A stretch of 44,223 nucleotides of DNA from Deinococcus indicus (GTDB taxonomy: Bacteria; Deinococcota; Deinococci; Deinococcales; Deinococcaceae), in NCBI RefSeq assembly GCF_002198095.1, contig NZ_NHMK01000017.1, positions 1-44,223 of the forward strand, written 5' to 3'. Below, piece after piece: positions 22,138 through 30,547 of the stretch. A program made the translations under genes and the position numbers. The number at the start of each line of letters is the position of its first letter. The stretch's first letter is position 1. The notes under the pieces were generated by a model. It was not told where the DNA came from and did no database searches. It saw only the letters and a program-made list of their open reading frames with translations.

Positions 22138-22293
22138 AACGGATTCCGTTTGTTTCGCCGACAATCCGGAAGTTCACCGGATTGCCAGCTCCACGTCCGG
22201 AACCCGTTTCTCTCCTTCTCTGCGGGGCAGCTCTCCGAGTCGCATCCGCTCGGATTGAAAGGACTTTACAGCCCTTTCAATCGGAGTCCGTAT
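22137..22293. repeat. IS630-related MITE, copy C (157 bp, fullest copy)
   Basis: Begins AAACGGATTCCGTTTGTTTC and ends CAATCGGAGTCCGTAT. It contains both the module of copy A (TCTGCGGGGCAGCTCTCCGAG) and the right hairpin module of copy B. It exactly fills the gap between two genes, sharing one base with the upstream TGA and two with the downstream ATG. Confidence 0.88.
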
Positions 22294-23179
22294 GAGGCGT
22301 TTCCTCTGCGCCCTGCTGGCGGGCCTGCTGTTCACCTCGGGTGGGCGGGAGGCCCCCGCAGGCGCGGTCACGCTGGCCCTGGCCGGCGACCTGAGCCTCG
22401 CGCGGGGCGTGGCGCAGGCGAACGCCGCCGACTGGCCCGCCACACTGCGGGCGGTGGCGCCGCTGCTGCACGCCGATCTGGTCGCCGCGAACCTGGAATC
22501 CCCCCTGACCGACGCGCCGCGCGTCACGCCGGGCATCGACCTGCGCGCCCCGACCGGCGCGGCGGCCGCCCTGTGGCCCCTGACGCACCTGGGCGTGGTG
22601 AACAACCACAGCCGGGACGCCGGACCGACCGGGGAGGCGCAGTCGCCGGGCACGCTGCGCCGCGCCGGGCTGACTCCCGTGACCGCTGTCCCGACCGTCC
22701 GCGTGGTGCGGGGGCAGCGGGTCGCGCTGCTGGCGTGGCTGGACGACGGCGCGGCTCCCCTGCCGCTGGCGGCAGTGCGCGCGGCGGCCCGGCAGGCGGA
22801 CGCCGTGATCGTCCTGGCCCACTGGGGCGAGGAGTACGGCCTGACCACCAATCGGCAGAGGACGCAGGCCCGCGCGCTCGTGGCAGCCGGGGCGACCGTG
22901 ATCGCCGGGAGCGGCCCGCACGTCCTCCAGGGGCACGAGGTCCTGACCGGCCCGCGCGGCGCGGCGCTGGTGCTGTACAGCCTGGGGAACCTGCTGTTCG
23001 ACCAGCCATTCCCGTCGGCGCAACTCGGCGCGGTGGTGCGCGTACCGCTGCGGGACGTGACGGGCGCCTGCGCGACTCCCACCCGCACCCGCGCGGGCCG
23101 CGTGACCCCCGCCGTGGGCGCGCAGCGCACGCAGGCCCTAGCCCGGCTGGGCCTCCCCGCCTGCCCGGAGGCCCGGTGA
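22292..23179 (+). CDS. CapA-like (PGA_cap) metallophosphoesterase-fold secreted protein
   Basis: A 295-residue exported protein. The signal peptide is MRRFLCALLAGLLFTSGG. The fold follows the CapA/PGA_cap family, related to calcineurin-type phosphoesterases: LAGDLSLARG, AANLESPLTD, VVNNHSRDAG, VLAHWGEEY, GSGPHVLQGHEV and LYSLGNLLFDQ, in order. CapA homologues act in poly-gamma-glutamate capsule export or in other envelope polymer work; substrate here unknown. The start codon and the GGAG that serves as Shine-Dalgarno (6 nt upstream) come from the MITE copy. The next gene starts in its stop codon (GTGA). Confidence 0.88.
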   Translation: MRRFLCALLAGLLFTSGGREAPAGAVTLALAGDLSLARGVAQANAADWPATLRAVAPLLHADLVAANLESPLTDAPRVTPGIDLRAPTGAAAALWPLTHLGVVNNHSRDAGPTGEAQSPGTLRRAGLTPVTAVPTVRVVRGQRVALLAWLDDGAAPLPLAAVRAAARQADAVIVLAHWGEEYGLTTNRQRTQARALVAAGATVIAGSGPHVLQGHEVLTGPRGAALVLYSLGNLLFDQPFPSAQLGAVVRVPLRDVTGACATPTRTRAGRVTPAVGAQRTQALARLGLPACPEAR

Positions 23180-23757
23180 GAGGCCCGGTGCTGTTCCTCC
23201 TGTTGCTGGGCAGCGCGCTCGCGGGCGGCGGCAGTCTGCCCTGGCGCAGTCTGAACTCGGCAGGCGACTGGACGACTGGCGCGGCCATGCAGCCCGCGCC
23301 GCCCTGCCCCGCCCTGACCCTCCCCCCGGACTGGGAGGTGCGGGCCAGCGTCCTGGCCGACGTGACCGGTGACGGCACCCCCGAATGCGTGCTGGCCGTC
23401 TGGCGCCCCTGGCGGGACTGGCACACCGCCCGGTGGAACCCGCGCCCCACGCCCATCCAGGGCAACCGCGACGCCCGCGGCCGGAGCAGTCACGTGGCCG
23501 TGCTGCGCCCCCTCGGCGGCGGCCGGTACCGGGAGGTCTGGGTGGGCAGCGCCCTGTTCCAGCCGGTCGCGACGCTGACCGTGCTGCCCGGCGGGACGCT
23601 CGCCACGCTGGAAACCACCTACGCCGCGCCTGGCGCGCCCGCCCACGCGCTGAGCCTGTGGCACTGGACGGGCTTCGGCTTCCGCCTGGACCGCCGCGTC
23701 CCCACCCTGGCCCGCGAGGTGCAGCCCGACGCGCAGGGCCGCCCCGCCGTCCGCTGA
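23176..23757 (+). CDS. Secreted protein with FG-GAP-like segment, unknown function
   Basis: A 193-residue exported protein. GTG at 23176 overlaps the CapA-like stop by 4 nt, giving MRGPVLFLLLLGSALAGG as signal peptide. VLADVTGDGTPECVLAVWRPW is the kind of DxxGDGxPE segment found in FG-GAP/VCBS propeller repeats. The rest (HVAVLRPLGGGRYREVWVGSAL, LSLWHWTGFGFRLDRRV) is strand-rich. Translation is probably coupled to the CapA-like gene, so the two may act on the same envelope polymer. Confidence 0.7.
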   Translation: MRGPVLFLLLLGSALAGGGSLPWRSLNSAGDWTTGAAMQPAPPCPALTLPPDWEVRASVLADVTGDGTPECVLAVWRPWRDWHTARWNPRPTPIQGNRDARGRSSHVAVLRPLGGGRYREVWVGSALFQPVATLTVLPGGTLATLETTYAAPGAPAHALSLWHWTGFGFRLDRRVPTLAREVQPDAQGRPAVR

Positions 23758-23782
23758 CCGGCCAGGAGCGACATGATGGGGC

Positions 23783-24448
23783 ATGCGACCCCTGTACCTG
23801 CTGCTGGCCGCCTCGCTCCTGACCGCGCACGCCGCGCAGGTGCCCGTTCCCACGCCCACGGGCGGCATTCCCGCCGGGGCGACGGTCGCCCGGCACGAGG
23901 GGCCGGCCGTGACCGTGCAGACGACCGCGCCCGCCCGTCAGGGCTGGCTGACCGGTCTGCGCGTCACTGCCGGGGGCACCACGCGCATCTTCCCGGCGTG
24001 GCGGACGATCAGCAACCCCACCTTCTGGCCTGGCCTGAGCGTCACGGACCTGAACGGCGACGCCCAGCCCGAGGTCCTCGTGACCCTGATGACCGACGAG
24101 GGGACCGGCGTGGCCGTGTATGACGCCCGCGTGCTGGGCCTGCCGGACCTGCGCGAGTGGCCGGTCACGCCGCCTGTCCCGTACCTGCGGCAGCAGGTGC
24201 GCTTCGGGGCGAACACCCTGACCCTGCCCGGCCGCAGCGTGAAACTTCCCCCGCTGCCCGGCCTGCGGGGCGAGTCCGCCCGTATCGGCGATCAGGTCCG
24301 CTGGACCGTGCAGCGGGGCCAGTTGACCGCGCTGATTGAGGTGCAGCGCGGCTGGGCGTTCACGGGCCGCCTCGTCCTGACGTACCGCGCGCAGGGCGGG
24401 CGGCTGATCCCCGACCGGGTCCACTTCGACCCCACTCCATTGGACTAA
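23783..24448 (+). CDS. Secreted protein with FG-GAP-like segment, unknown function
   Basis: A 221-residue exported protein. The signal peptide is MRPLYLLLAASLLTAHAAQ. LSVTDLNGDAQPEVLVTLM again has the DLNGDxxPEV signature of FG-GAP/VCBS repeats. It ends with a strand-rich domain (AFTGRLVLTYRAQGGRLIPDRVHFD). It lies 25 nt after the previous secreted protein and shares its style, so it is probably the third member of this cluster. I do not recognise a specific family. Confidence 0.7.
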   Translation: MRPLYLLLAASLLTAHAAQVPVPTPTGGIPAGATVARHEGPAVTVQTTAPARQGWLTGLRVTAGGTTRIFPAWRTISNPTFWPGLSVTDLNGDAQPEVLVTLMTDEGTGVAVYDARVLGLPDLREWPVTPPVPYLRQQVRFGANTLTLPGRSVKLPPLPGLRGESARIGDQVRWTVQRGQLTALIEVQRGWAFTGRLVLTYRAQGGRLIPDRVHFDPTPLD

Positions 24449-24532
24449 CTGGCCTACGCCACTGCGCGGATGCCTGCCACCACACCCGCGCGCCACACTC
24501 ACGACGACCCGATTCAGGGAAAGGAGGCGACC

Positions 24533-24655
24533 ATGCCCGCAGGTACACCTGACAGCACCACACCCGACGCCCCGGACGGCGATCCCGGCGACCGGACATC
24601 CCGCAACTTCGGAGGCCCCACCACCCGAGGCGCAGTCGCCTCCCCATCCACCTGA
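24533..24655 (+). CDS. Small disordered protein or leader peptide before rtcB (40 aa)
   Basis: An ATG at 24533 follows a strong Shine-Dalgarno (AAGGAGG, 24521-24527) by 5 nt and opens a 40-codon frame ending 13 nt before rtcB. The product is Pro/Asp/Thr/Gly-rich and hydrophilic, with no recognisable domain. The excellent ribosome-binding site in a genome with many leaderless genes is the main support. It may be a small protein or may couple translation into rtcB. Confidence 0.45.
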   Translation: MPAGTPDSTTPDAPDGDPGDRTSRNFGGPTTRGAVASPST

Positions 24656-24668
24656 AAGAGAGACACCC

Positions 24669-26072
24669 ATGAACGGCAAACACCTCGTGAAACTCGGCCT
24701 GGAAAAGAAAGCCATCGCCCTCGCCCAGACCGCCGCCACCACCCGCGAAACCGCCGGCCTGACCCGCGACGACATCCTGAGCGAACTGCGCGCCGTGCAG
24801 CAGAACCCCGCCGCGTACGCCACGGGCGGCGTGTACGCCCCGCTGGCCGCCGAACTCCTCGCGCAGCAGGCCATCCTCGACGCCCGCCGGGGCAGCGACC
24901 TGCGCGCCCAGCCCCTCCCCTACCCCACCTGGGGCGCGGACCTGATCGACCCCGGCGCGCACCGTCAGATGGACGTCGCCATGCGCCTCCCCATCAGCCG
25001 CGCCGGCGCCCTGATGCCCGACGCGCACGTCGGCTACGGCCTCCCCATCGGCGGGGTGCTCGCCACCGAGAACGCCGTCATCCCCTACGGCGTCGGCGTG
25101 GACATCGGCTGCTCCATGATGCTCTCCGTCCTCCCCATCCAGCCCGGCGCGCTGCGCACCGACGACGCCACCACCCTCCTGCTCAAGCACACCCGCTTCG
25201 GCGCGGGCGTCGCCTTCGACAAACGCGACCGCCAGGACCACGAAGTCCTGCACGAAAGCACCTGGGACGACCAGCCCATCCTCCGGCACCTGTACGACAA
25301 GGCCGCCACGCAGATCGGCACCAGCGGCAGCGGCAACCACTTCGTCGAATTCGGCACCCTCACCCTCCCCACCGCCGACCTCGGCCTGGACCCCGGCGAG
25401 TACCTCGCCGTCCTCTCCCACAGCGGCAGCCGCGGCTTCGGCGCGCAGGTCGCCGGACACTTCACCGCCCTCGCCGAACGCCACCACCCGACCCTCGCGC
25501 CCGAAGCGAAGAAACTCGCGTGGCTCCCCCTCGACCACGAGGACGGACAGGCGTACTGGCAGGCCATGAGCCTCGCCGGCCGCTACGCCCTCGCCAACCA
25601 CCACCTCATCCACACCCGCCTCGCCCGCGCCCTGAACGTCACGCCCCTCGCGCAGGTCAGCAACAGCCACAACCTCGCCTGGAAACAGACCGTCAACGGC
25701 CAGGACCTCATCGTCCACCGCAAAGGCGCCACCCCCGCCGCCCCCGGACAACTCGGCCTCATCCCCGGCAGCATGGCCGACCCCGGCTACGTCATCCGCG
25801 GCCTCGGCCACGACGGCGCCCTGCACAGCGCCAGCCACGGCGCCGGCCGCCAACTCGGCCGCAAAGCCGCCACCAGCACCCTCAACAAAAAAGACGTCCA
25901 GGCGTACCTCACCACGCGCGGCGTCACCCTCATCGGCGGCGGCATCGACGAAGCGCCACAAGCGTACAAACGCATCGAGGACGTCATCGCCCGGCAAGAA
26001 GACCTCGTAGACGTCATCGCCAGTTTCCAGCCTCGCGTGGTCCGCATGGACACCGGGAGTGAGGACATCTAG
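24669..26072 (+). CDS. rtcB: RtcB-family RNA ligase
   Basis: A 467-residue member of the RtcB family. These enzymes join RNA 2',3'-cyclic phosphate or 3'-phosphate ends to 5'-OH ends using GTP and Mn2+. Visible motifs are MPDAHVGYGLPIGGV, YGVGVDIGCSM (metal ligands Asp and Cys), GTSGSGNHFVEFG, LSHSGSRGFG, SNSHNLAWKQ and ALHSASHGAGRQLGRKAA, which contains the His that is guanylylated. The end, GGGIDEAPQAYKRIEDVI, is typical. The sequence belongs to a more divergent subgroup than E. coli RtcB. No archease, RtcA or RtcR gene is nearby. Role in RNA repair or tRNA healing is plausible in a damage-tolerant organism (inference). Confidence 0.92.
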   Translation: MNGKHLVKLGLEKKAIALAQTAATTRETAGLTRDDILSELRAVQQNPAAYATGGVYAPLAAELLAQQAILDARRGSDLRAQPLPYPTWGADLIDPGAHRQMDVAMRLPISRAGALMPDAHVGYGLPIGGVLATENAVIPYGVGVDIGCSMMLSVLPIQPGALRTDDATTLLLKHTRFGAGVAFDKRDRQDHEVLHESTWDDQPILRHLYDKAATQIGTSGSGNHFVEFGTLTLPTADLGLDPGEYLAVLSHSGSRGFGAQVAGHFTALAERHHPTLAPEAKKLAWLPLDHEDGQAYWQAMSLAGRYALANHHLIHTRLARALNVTPLAQVSNSHNLAWKQTVNGQDLIVHRKGATPAAPGQLGLIPGSMADPGYVIRGLGHDGALHSASHGAGRQLGRKAATSTLNKKDVQAYLTTRGVTLIGGGIDEAPQAYKRIEDVIARQEDLVDVIASFQPRVVRMDTGSEDI

Positions 26073-26086
26073 CAGTTGGATTGGTT

Positions 26087-26595
26087 GCGCCTGCGGCGGG
26101 CCTCCCCACCCCCCAGCCCCCTACCCCAGGGGGGCAGGGGGAGCTTACGTTGGCACTGGGCAGGTATTTCTCTGGCTTTTTAGGCAGGTAACTGGCGGGT
26201 TCGGCCACTGATGGGTCTGCATGCCTCCGGGTTCGCTGCGGGCGCCCCGCGCGCTGCGCGCACGACGGGCTCGTCTGCCACGACGCCAATGGGGCCAGCC
26301 AACTGGGTGCGTGCCGGAAGGTTCTACTTTTTCTCGCTTTGGCAAAAGCGTGGTGTTCAAAGTCGATCAGCGGTTGTCATCCAGTTGCCCTGCCAGCTAC
26401 CGCAGACTGCCACCGGCCGTCGTGCGCGAAGCGCGCGGGCCTACGAGGGGGGCGAAGGATGGCGTCGAAGCCAGACACGTCACCGCCCAACACAAACACG
26501 CCGCAAAAGTAGAAACTCTTGCCCAGTGCCAACGTAAGCCCCCCCTGCCCCTCTGGGGTAGGGGGTTGGGGGGTGGGGAAGCCCGCCGCAGGCGC
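26087..26595. repeat. 0.5-kb gene-free element with 76-nt inverted arms and nested stems
   Basis: The outer arms 26087-26162 and 26520-26595 are inverted copies with about four mismatches in 76. Each arm holds C-runs facing a G-run. Inside, 26244-26268 pairs with 26417-26440 with one mismatch and one bulge. A further small hairpin, CGCTTT-GGCA-AAAGCG, lies at about 26337. No convincing gene lies within; the short open frames have no recognisable product. It occupies almost the whole gap between rtcB and the HAD gene. It could be a MITE, a structured RNA or a recombination hotspot. Confidence 0.85.
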
Positions 26596-26621
26596 CCACC
26601 TTCCAACGCCCCCCCAATACG

Positions 26622-27275
26622 TCAGCCCCGAACGGTGGCCAGCAGCGATTCAAGCCCCCCCTCGTACCCTTCGACGCGCCCCCATTCGGGCAGGAAGGCC
26701 TGGGTGCGGGTGACGTCGTTGGGCACGACGACGACGTGCAGTCCGGCGGCGGCGGCGGCGGTGGCGCCGTTGAGGCTGTCTTCGACGGCGAGGCATTCGT
26801 GGGGGTGCAGGCCGAGTCGGTGGACGGCGAGGGTGTAGAGCTCGGGGTCGGGTTTGACGCGGGTGACGTCGTCGCGGGTGGCGAGCGTTTCGAAGTGGTC
26901 GTAGAGGTGGTGTTGTTGGAGCCAGCGGGTAACCCAGGCGCGGTCGCTGCTGGTGGCGAGGGCGAGGCGCAGTCCGGCGGGTCGGATGGCGTCGAGGACG
27001 TGGCGGACGCCGGGGCGGAGGTCGCTGCGTTCGATGGTGTGGTGGATGTCGGTGCGGAGGCGTTCGTGGGTGGCGTGGCGGTCCTGTTGGATGTGGTCGG
27101 GGAGGCCGAGCCAGGGGTCGAAGGCGTCCCAGGTGCCGATGCCGCGTTGCCAGTCTTGAAGGTTCAGTTGGCGGTCGTGTTGGTGGTAGAGGGCCTGCCA
27201 GTGGGTGAATTCGGGGGTTTCGGTGTCGAGGATGGTGCCGTCGAAGTCGAAGATCACGGCTTTGATGGGGTGCAT
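26622..27275 (-). CDS. HAD-superfamily hydrolase (beta-phosphoglucomutase/phosphatase type)
   Basis: A 217-residue HAD subfamily IA enzyme with an alpha-helical cap. D10-F-D12-G-T is motif I with nucleophile and acid/base aspartates, ALATSSDRAW is motif II, KPDPELY carries the motif III lysine, and LAVEDSLNGATAAAAAG carries the motif IV acidic pair. The likely reaction is dephosphorylation or mutase action on a small sugar phosphate. ATG at 27275 is preceded by TACACT 6 nt upstream; the frame is open further upstream but without signal. It is divergent from dedA. Confidence 0.9.
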   Translation of the reverse strand: MHPIKAVIFDFDGTILDTETPEFTHWQALYHQHDRQLNLQDWQRGIGTWDAFDPWLGLPDHIQQDRHATHERLRTDIHHTIERSDLRPGVRHVLDAIRPAGLRLALATSSDRAWVTRWLQQHHLYDHFETLATRDDVTRVKPDPELYTLAVHRLGLHPHECLAVEDSLNGATAAAAAGLHVVVVPNDVTRTQAFLPEWGRVEGYEGGLESLLATVRG

Positions 27276-27281
27276 GGGGTC

Positions 27282-27287
27282 AGTGTA
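27282..27287 (-). promoter_or_regulatory. Leaderless-type -10 box of the HAD gene
   Basis: TACACT on the minus strand ends 6 nt before the ATG at 27275. Confidence 0.5.
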
Positions 27288-27348
27288 TGGGGTGGGGTTG
27301 GTGGGGTGAACTCTACTTTTGGTGGAGGCGGGTGGGGGCGGGAGCGGG

Positions 27349-27354
27349 TAGGGT
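27349..27354 (+). promoter_or_regulatory. Leaderless-type -10 box of the dedA gene
   Basis: TAGGGT ends 6 nt before the ATG at 27361. Confidence 0.4.
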
Positions 27355-27360
27355 GGGGGT

Positions 27361-27975
27361 ATGGCTGAGTGGGTGCAGGGGTTGATGGATAGCATGGGGT
27401 ACGTGGGGATCTTGTTGTTGATGATCCTGGAGAATGTGTTTCCGCCGATTCCGAGTGAGTTGATCATGCCGTCGGCGGGGTTCGCGGCGGCGCGTGGGGA
27501 CATGAATCTGGTGGTGGTGATCCTGATGGGCACGTTGGGGAGTGTGATCGGGACGTTGCCGTTGTATTACGTGGGGCGGGCGTTCGGTGAGGAGCGTCTG
27601 GTGGTGTGGGCGGACCGGTATGGGAAGTGGTTGACGTTGCGTGGGAAGGACATCCGGAAGGCGGATGACTGGTTCGATCGGCATGGGCCGAAGGCGGTGC
27701 TGTTCGGGCGGATGGTGCCGGGGATCCGGAGTCTGCTGAGTCTGCCGGCGGGCATGAGTGAGATGCCGATGGGGACGTTCCTGGTGTTCAGTGCGATCGG
27801 TTCGGCGTTGTGGTCGGCGTTGCTGGCGGGGGCGGGGTTCGCGCTGGGTGAGAATTACGACCGGGTGGAGCAGTATGTGGGTCCGGCGAGCAAGATTATT
27901 CTGGGTCTGCTGGCGGTGGCGGCGGTGGCGTGGTTCATCCGTCGTAAGCGGGAGCAGGAGCACGCTGAGGTGTAA
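27361..27975 (+). CDS. DedA-family membrane protein
   Basis: A 204-residue inner-membrane protein of the DedA/VTT family, linked to lipid (undecaprenyl-phosphate or phospholipid) translocation and membrane potential. ENVFPPIPSELIMPSAGFAA near the N-terminus is the family signature. FDRHGPKAVLFGRMVPGIRSLLSLPAGMSEM matches the second conserved re-entrant region with its arginines. Four to five hydrophobic segments are visible, with a basic C-terminal tail (IRRKREQEHAEV). A strong bidirectional terminator follows. Confidence 0.93.
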   Translation: MAEWVQGLMDSMGYVGILLLMILENVFPPIPSELIMPSAGFAAARGDMNLVVVILMGTLGSVIGTLPLYYVGRAFGEERLVVWADRYGKWLTLRGKDIRKADDWFDRHGPKAVLFGRMVPGIRSLLSLPAGMSEMPMGTFLVFSAIGSALWSALLAGAGFALGENYDRVEQYVGPASKIILGLLAVAAVAWFIRRKREQEHAEV

Positions 27976-27978
27976 CGG

Positions 27979-28031
27979 CAGTAGAAGAGGAGGGGCGGCG
28001 CGCACAGGCGGTCGCCCCTCCTCTTCTGCTG
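27979..28031. terminator. Bidirectional terminator between dedA and the MMPL gene
   Basis: CAGTAGAAGAGGAGGGGCG pairs with CGCCCCTCCTCTTCTGCTG over 19 bp with a single G-T wobble. The flanking AACGG and CCGTT can extend the stem. It separates two convergent genes. Confidence 0.8.
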
Positions 28032-28052
28032 TTTCCGTTGCCTGCGGTCCGT

Positions 28053-30401
28053 TCAGTGTTCGAGGCGGATGCGGGGCAGACGTTTGTCGAGCCAGGCGGG
28101 GAGCCACCAGTTCCACTGTCCGGCGAGTTTGAGGAAGGCGGGGACGAGGACGAGGCGGACGAGGGTGGCGTCGAGGGCGACGGCGACGGCGAGGCCCAGG
28201 CCGATGCTCTTGCTGGCGACGACGCGGCCGAAGGTGAAGGCGGCGAAGACGATGAACATGATGATGGCGGCCGAGGTGATGATGCGGGCGGTGTGGCCGA
28301 CGGCGCGGACGACGGCTTCGTCGTTGGTGTGTCCGGCGAGGTATTCCTCCTGGACGCGGGAGAGCAGGAAGATCTCGTAGTCCATGCTGAGGCCGAACAT
28401 GATGGCGAACAGCAGCACCGGGAGGCTGGCGTCGAGCACGCCGACGTCGGCGGGGATGCCGAGCGGGCCGGCGAGGAAGCCGTCCTGGACGATCAGGGTG
28501 ACGACGCCGACGGCCGCGCCGACGGTCAGGGCGTTCATCAGGATGCTTTTCAGGGGGATCAGGAGACTGCGGAAGGCGACCATCAGCAGCAGGAAGGTGC
28601 CGGTGAACACGGCCAGGATGACGGTGGGCAGGGAGCCGGTGATGGCTCGGCTGAATTCCTCGCCGCCGACGGGGGCGCCGCCGAGCAGGTAGGTGTAACC
28701 GCTGGCCTGGACGGTGTCGCGGATCTGCCGCTCGAAGGTGGGGATGTCGCGGGCGGGGAGGTTGCGGTCGGGGACGACGGTGACGCGCAGCAGGGTGCGG
28801 TCGCGGCTGAACGAGCGGGTGGTCAGGGCGCTGACGGCGGCCAGCTGGTCGGCGTTGTTGCCGCCGGCCGCCTGGAGGTCCTGCGGGGTCAGGAAGGGGC
28901 TCAGGACGCCCTGAACGCCGGGCAGGGCGCGCAGGTCGGTCACGAGGGCCTGGAACCGGGCGCGGTCGTCGGGGCCGTAGCGCTCTCCTTTCAGGTCGAG
29001 GATGACCTCGAACTGGCTGAGCAGGCCGCCGGCGCCGAGCGTCTCGACGTCTTTCAGGGCGTCGCGGCTTTCCACGCCGGGGGTCAGGCCCCAGGCGCCG
29101 GCGTACCCGGTGCGGATGTTCAGGGCGGGTGAGGCGAGCAGCAGCAGCAGGGCGGCGCTGCCGAGCACGGCGGTCCAGGGGCGGGCGGTGACGCGCCGCG
29201 CGAAGGCGGTCCAGCCAGCCGAGGCGGCGCCGCTCTGCGCCCAGGTGAAGTTCAGCAGGCGGGGGCTGTTCACGCGGTCGCCGAGCAGGGCCAGCATGGC
29301 GGGCAGCGCGGTGAGGCTGGCGAGCACGGTGAGCAGGACGGCCAGGACGCCGCCGATGCCGATGGACCGGACGAAGGCGATGGGTGGGAGGATCAGGCCG
29401 GCCATAGCGATGGCGACGGTCAGGCCGCTGAAGGCGACGCTGCGCCCGGCGGTCTGGACGGTGCGGTCGGCGGCGCGGCGCGGGTCGGGGGTTCGGGGGC
29501 GACCGGATTCCTCCGATTTCCGGCCCACTGGAACGGCACCAGTGGCCCGTCCATCTCCTGAAGTCCGGTCGTTGTGGCTGCTCCCTCCGGTCGGGTTCGT
29601 CTGCGACTCACCGCCATCTTTATTCAATTCCTCGCGGAAGCGGTTGACCATCAGCAGGGCGTAGTCGATGCCGGCACCCAGGCCGAGCATGGTGATGACG
29701 CTCTGCGCGAAGGTGCTGACGGGCATCAGGTGGGTCAGGCCGTACAGGGCGGCCATGGCGACGCTGATGCTGAGGACGCCCACGGCGAGCGGCAGGCCGG
29801 TGGCGACGAGCGCGCCGAACACCACGAGCAGCAGCGCGCCGATCAGGGGCAGGGCGACAAGTTCGCTGCGTTTGGTGTCGTACTCGGCGTAGTAGGTGAA
29901 GTCGTCGGCGATGGCCTGTCCGCCGGTCACGCGGATGTCCAGGGCGGGGCTGTCCTGCGTGGCGGCGTACTCGCGGACGCGGCGCAGGGCGTCGCTGGCG
30001 CCGTCGAGCAGCGGGATCTGCGCGAGGGTCAGGGCCAGGGTGCCGTCCCCGGAGCGGGTGCGGTAGGGGCCGCTGCCCTGCGCGGCGGTGACGCGGGTGA
30101 CGCCGGGCACGTCGTCCAGGCCGTCCAGGAAACGCTGGTAGGCGGCGTCCCCGGCGGGGGTGCCCAGGGGTGGGGTGCTGCGGGTGACCAGGATGACGGT
30201 GTTGGTGTCGGTCTCGCCGAAGCGGTCGCGCAGGGCGTCGGTGACGAGGGTGGATTCGGAGGTGGTCAGGCCGCTGGCCGGGTCGGCGTTCAGGGCGGCG
30301 GGGGCGCGGGCGGCGAAGGGCACGCTGAGCGCGGCGGCGATCAGCCACGCGATCAGGACGGCCCAGGGGTGGTGGGAGACGAGTCGGCCGAGGGTCCGCA
30401 T
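28053..30401 (-). CDS. MMPL/RND-family membrane transporter
   Basis: A 782-residue transporter of the MMPL branch of the RND superfamily, probably proton-driven export of lipids or hydrophobic compounds. The layout is the family's: TM1 at the N-terminus ([20 protein letters not shown]), a large outer loop, five clustered TMs including [18 protein letters not shown], a second TM/loop, and five TMs with [20 protein letters not shown]. After FREEL there is an extra segment of about 44 low-complexity residues before [15 protein letters not shown], encoded by a palindromic insertion. The frame is kept, so the protein is probably functional. No partner genes nearby. Confidence 0.93.
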   Translation of the reverse strand: MRTLGRLVSHHPWAVLIAWLIAAALSVPFAARAPAALNADPASGLTTSESTLVTDALRDRFGETDTNTVILVTRSTPPLGTPAGDAAYQRFLDGLDDVPGVTRVTAAQGSGPYRTRSGDGTLALTLAQIPLLDGASDALRRVREYAATQDSPALDIRVTGGQAIADDFTYYAEYDTKRSELVALPLIGALLLVVFGALVATGLPLAVGVLSISVAMAALYGLTHLMPVSTFAQSVITMLGLGAGIDYALLMVNRFREELNKDGGESQTNPTGGSSHNDRTSGDGRATGAVPVGRKSEESGRPRTPDPRRAADRTVQTAGRSVAFSGLTVAIAMAGLILPPIAFVRSIGIGGVLAVLLTVLASLTALPAMLALLGDRVNSPRLLNFTWAQSGAASAGWTAFARRVTARPWTAVLGSAALLLLLASPALNIRTGYAGAWGLTPGVESRDALKDVETLGAGGLLSQFEVILDLKGERYGPDDRARFQALVTDLRALPGVQGVLSPFLTPQDLQAAGGNNADQLAAVSALTTRSFSRDRTLLRVTVVPDRNLPARDIPTFERQIRDTVQASGYTYLLGGAPVGGEEFSRAITGSLPTVILAVFTGTFLLLMVAFRSLLIPLKSILMNALTVGAAVGVVTLIVQDGFLAGPLGIPADVGVLDASLPVLLFAIMFGLSMDYEIFLLSRVQEEYLAGHTNDEAVVRAVGHTARIITSAAIIMFIVFAAFTFGRVVASKSIGLGLAVAVALDATLVRLVLVPAFLKLAGQWNWWLPAWLDKRLPRIRLEH
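29491..29622. repeat. Palindromic in-frame insertion inside the MMPL gene
   Basis: About 132 bases encode the extra residues after FREEL. The segment contains CGACCGGA at 29500 facing TCCGGTCG at 29586 (and again at 29564), and a central hairpin CCACTGG/CCAGTGG at 29525-29545. Its base composition is less GC-rich than the gene. Boundaries are approximate. Confidence 0.55.
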
Positions 30402-30489
30402 GGGTCCGAGTAGACCATGCGCGGCTTCCTCAGACCGGGGGCGGGGCGACCAAGCGCATCAGGTACCAGCCTGCACCATCTTGCACCAT

Positions 30490-30502
30490 CTATTGACAAT
30501 AG
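30490..30502. promoter_or_regulatory. Palindrome CTATTG-A-CAATAG overlapping a -35 box
   Basis: A perfect 13-bp palindrome contains the consensus -35 TTGACA at 30493-30498. Two direct copies of TTGCACCATCT-like sequence (about 30470-30491) lie just upstream. This looks like an operator upstream of the regulator gene at 30548. Confidence 0.55.
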
Positions 30503-30547
30503 GTATCAGATGCCGCAAGATAACATCACCTGAGAGGAGGTGCCGGA

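Noticed and set aside
26211..26838. Plus-strand frames across the nested inverted repeat
   Set aside because: Composition is Arg/Pro-rich, no start signal, and they run through the repeat arms into the antisense of the HAD gene.
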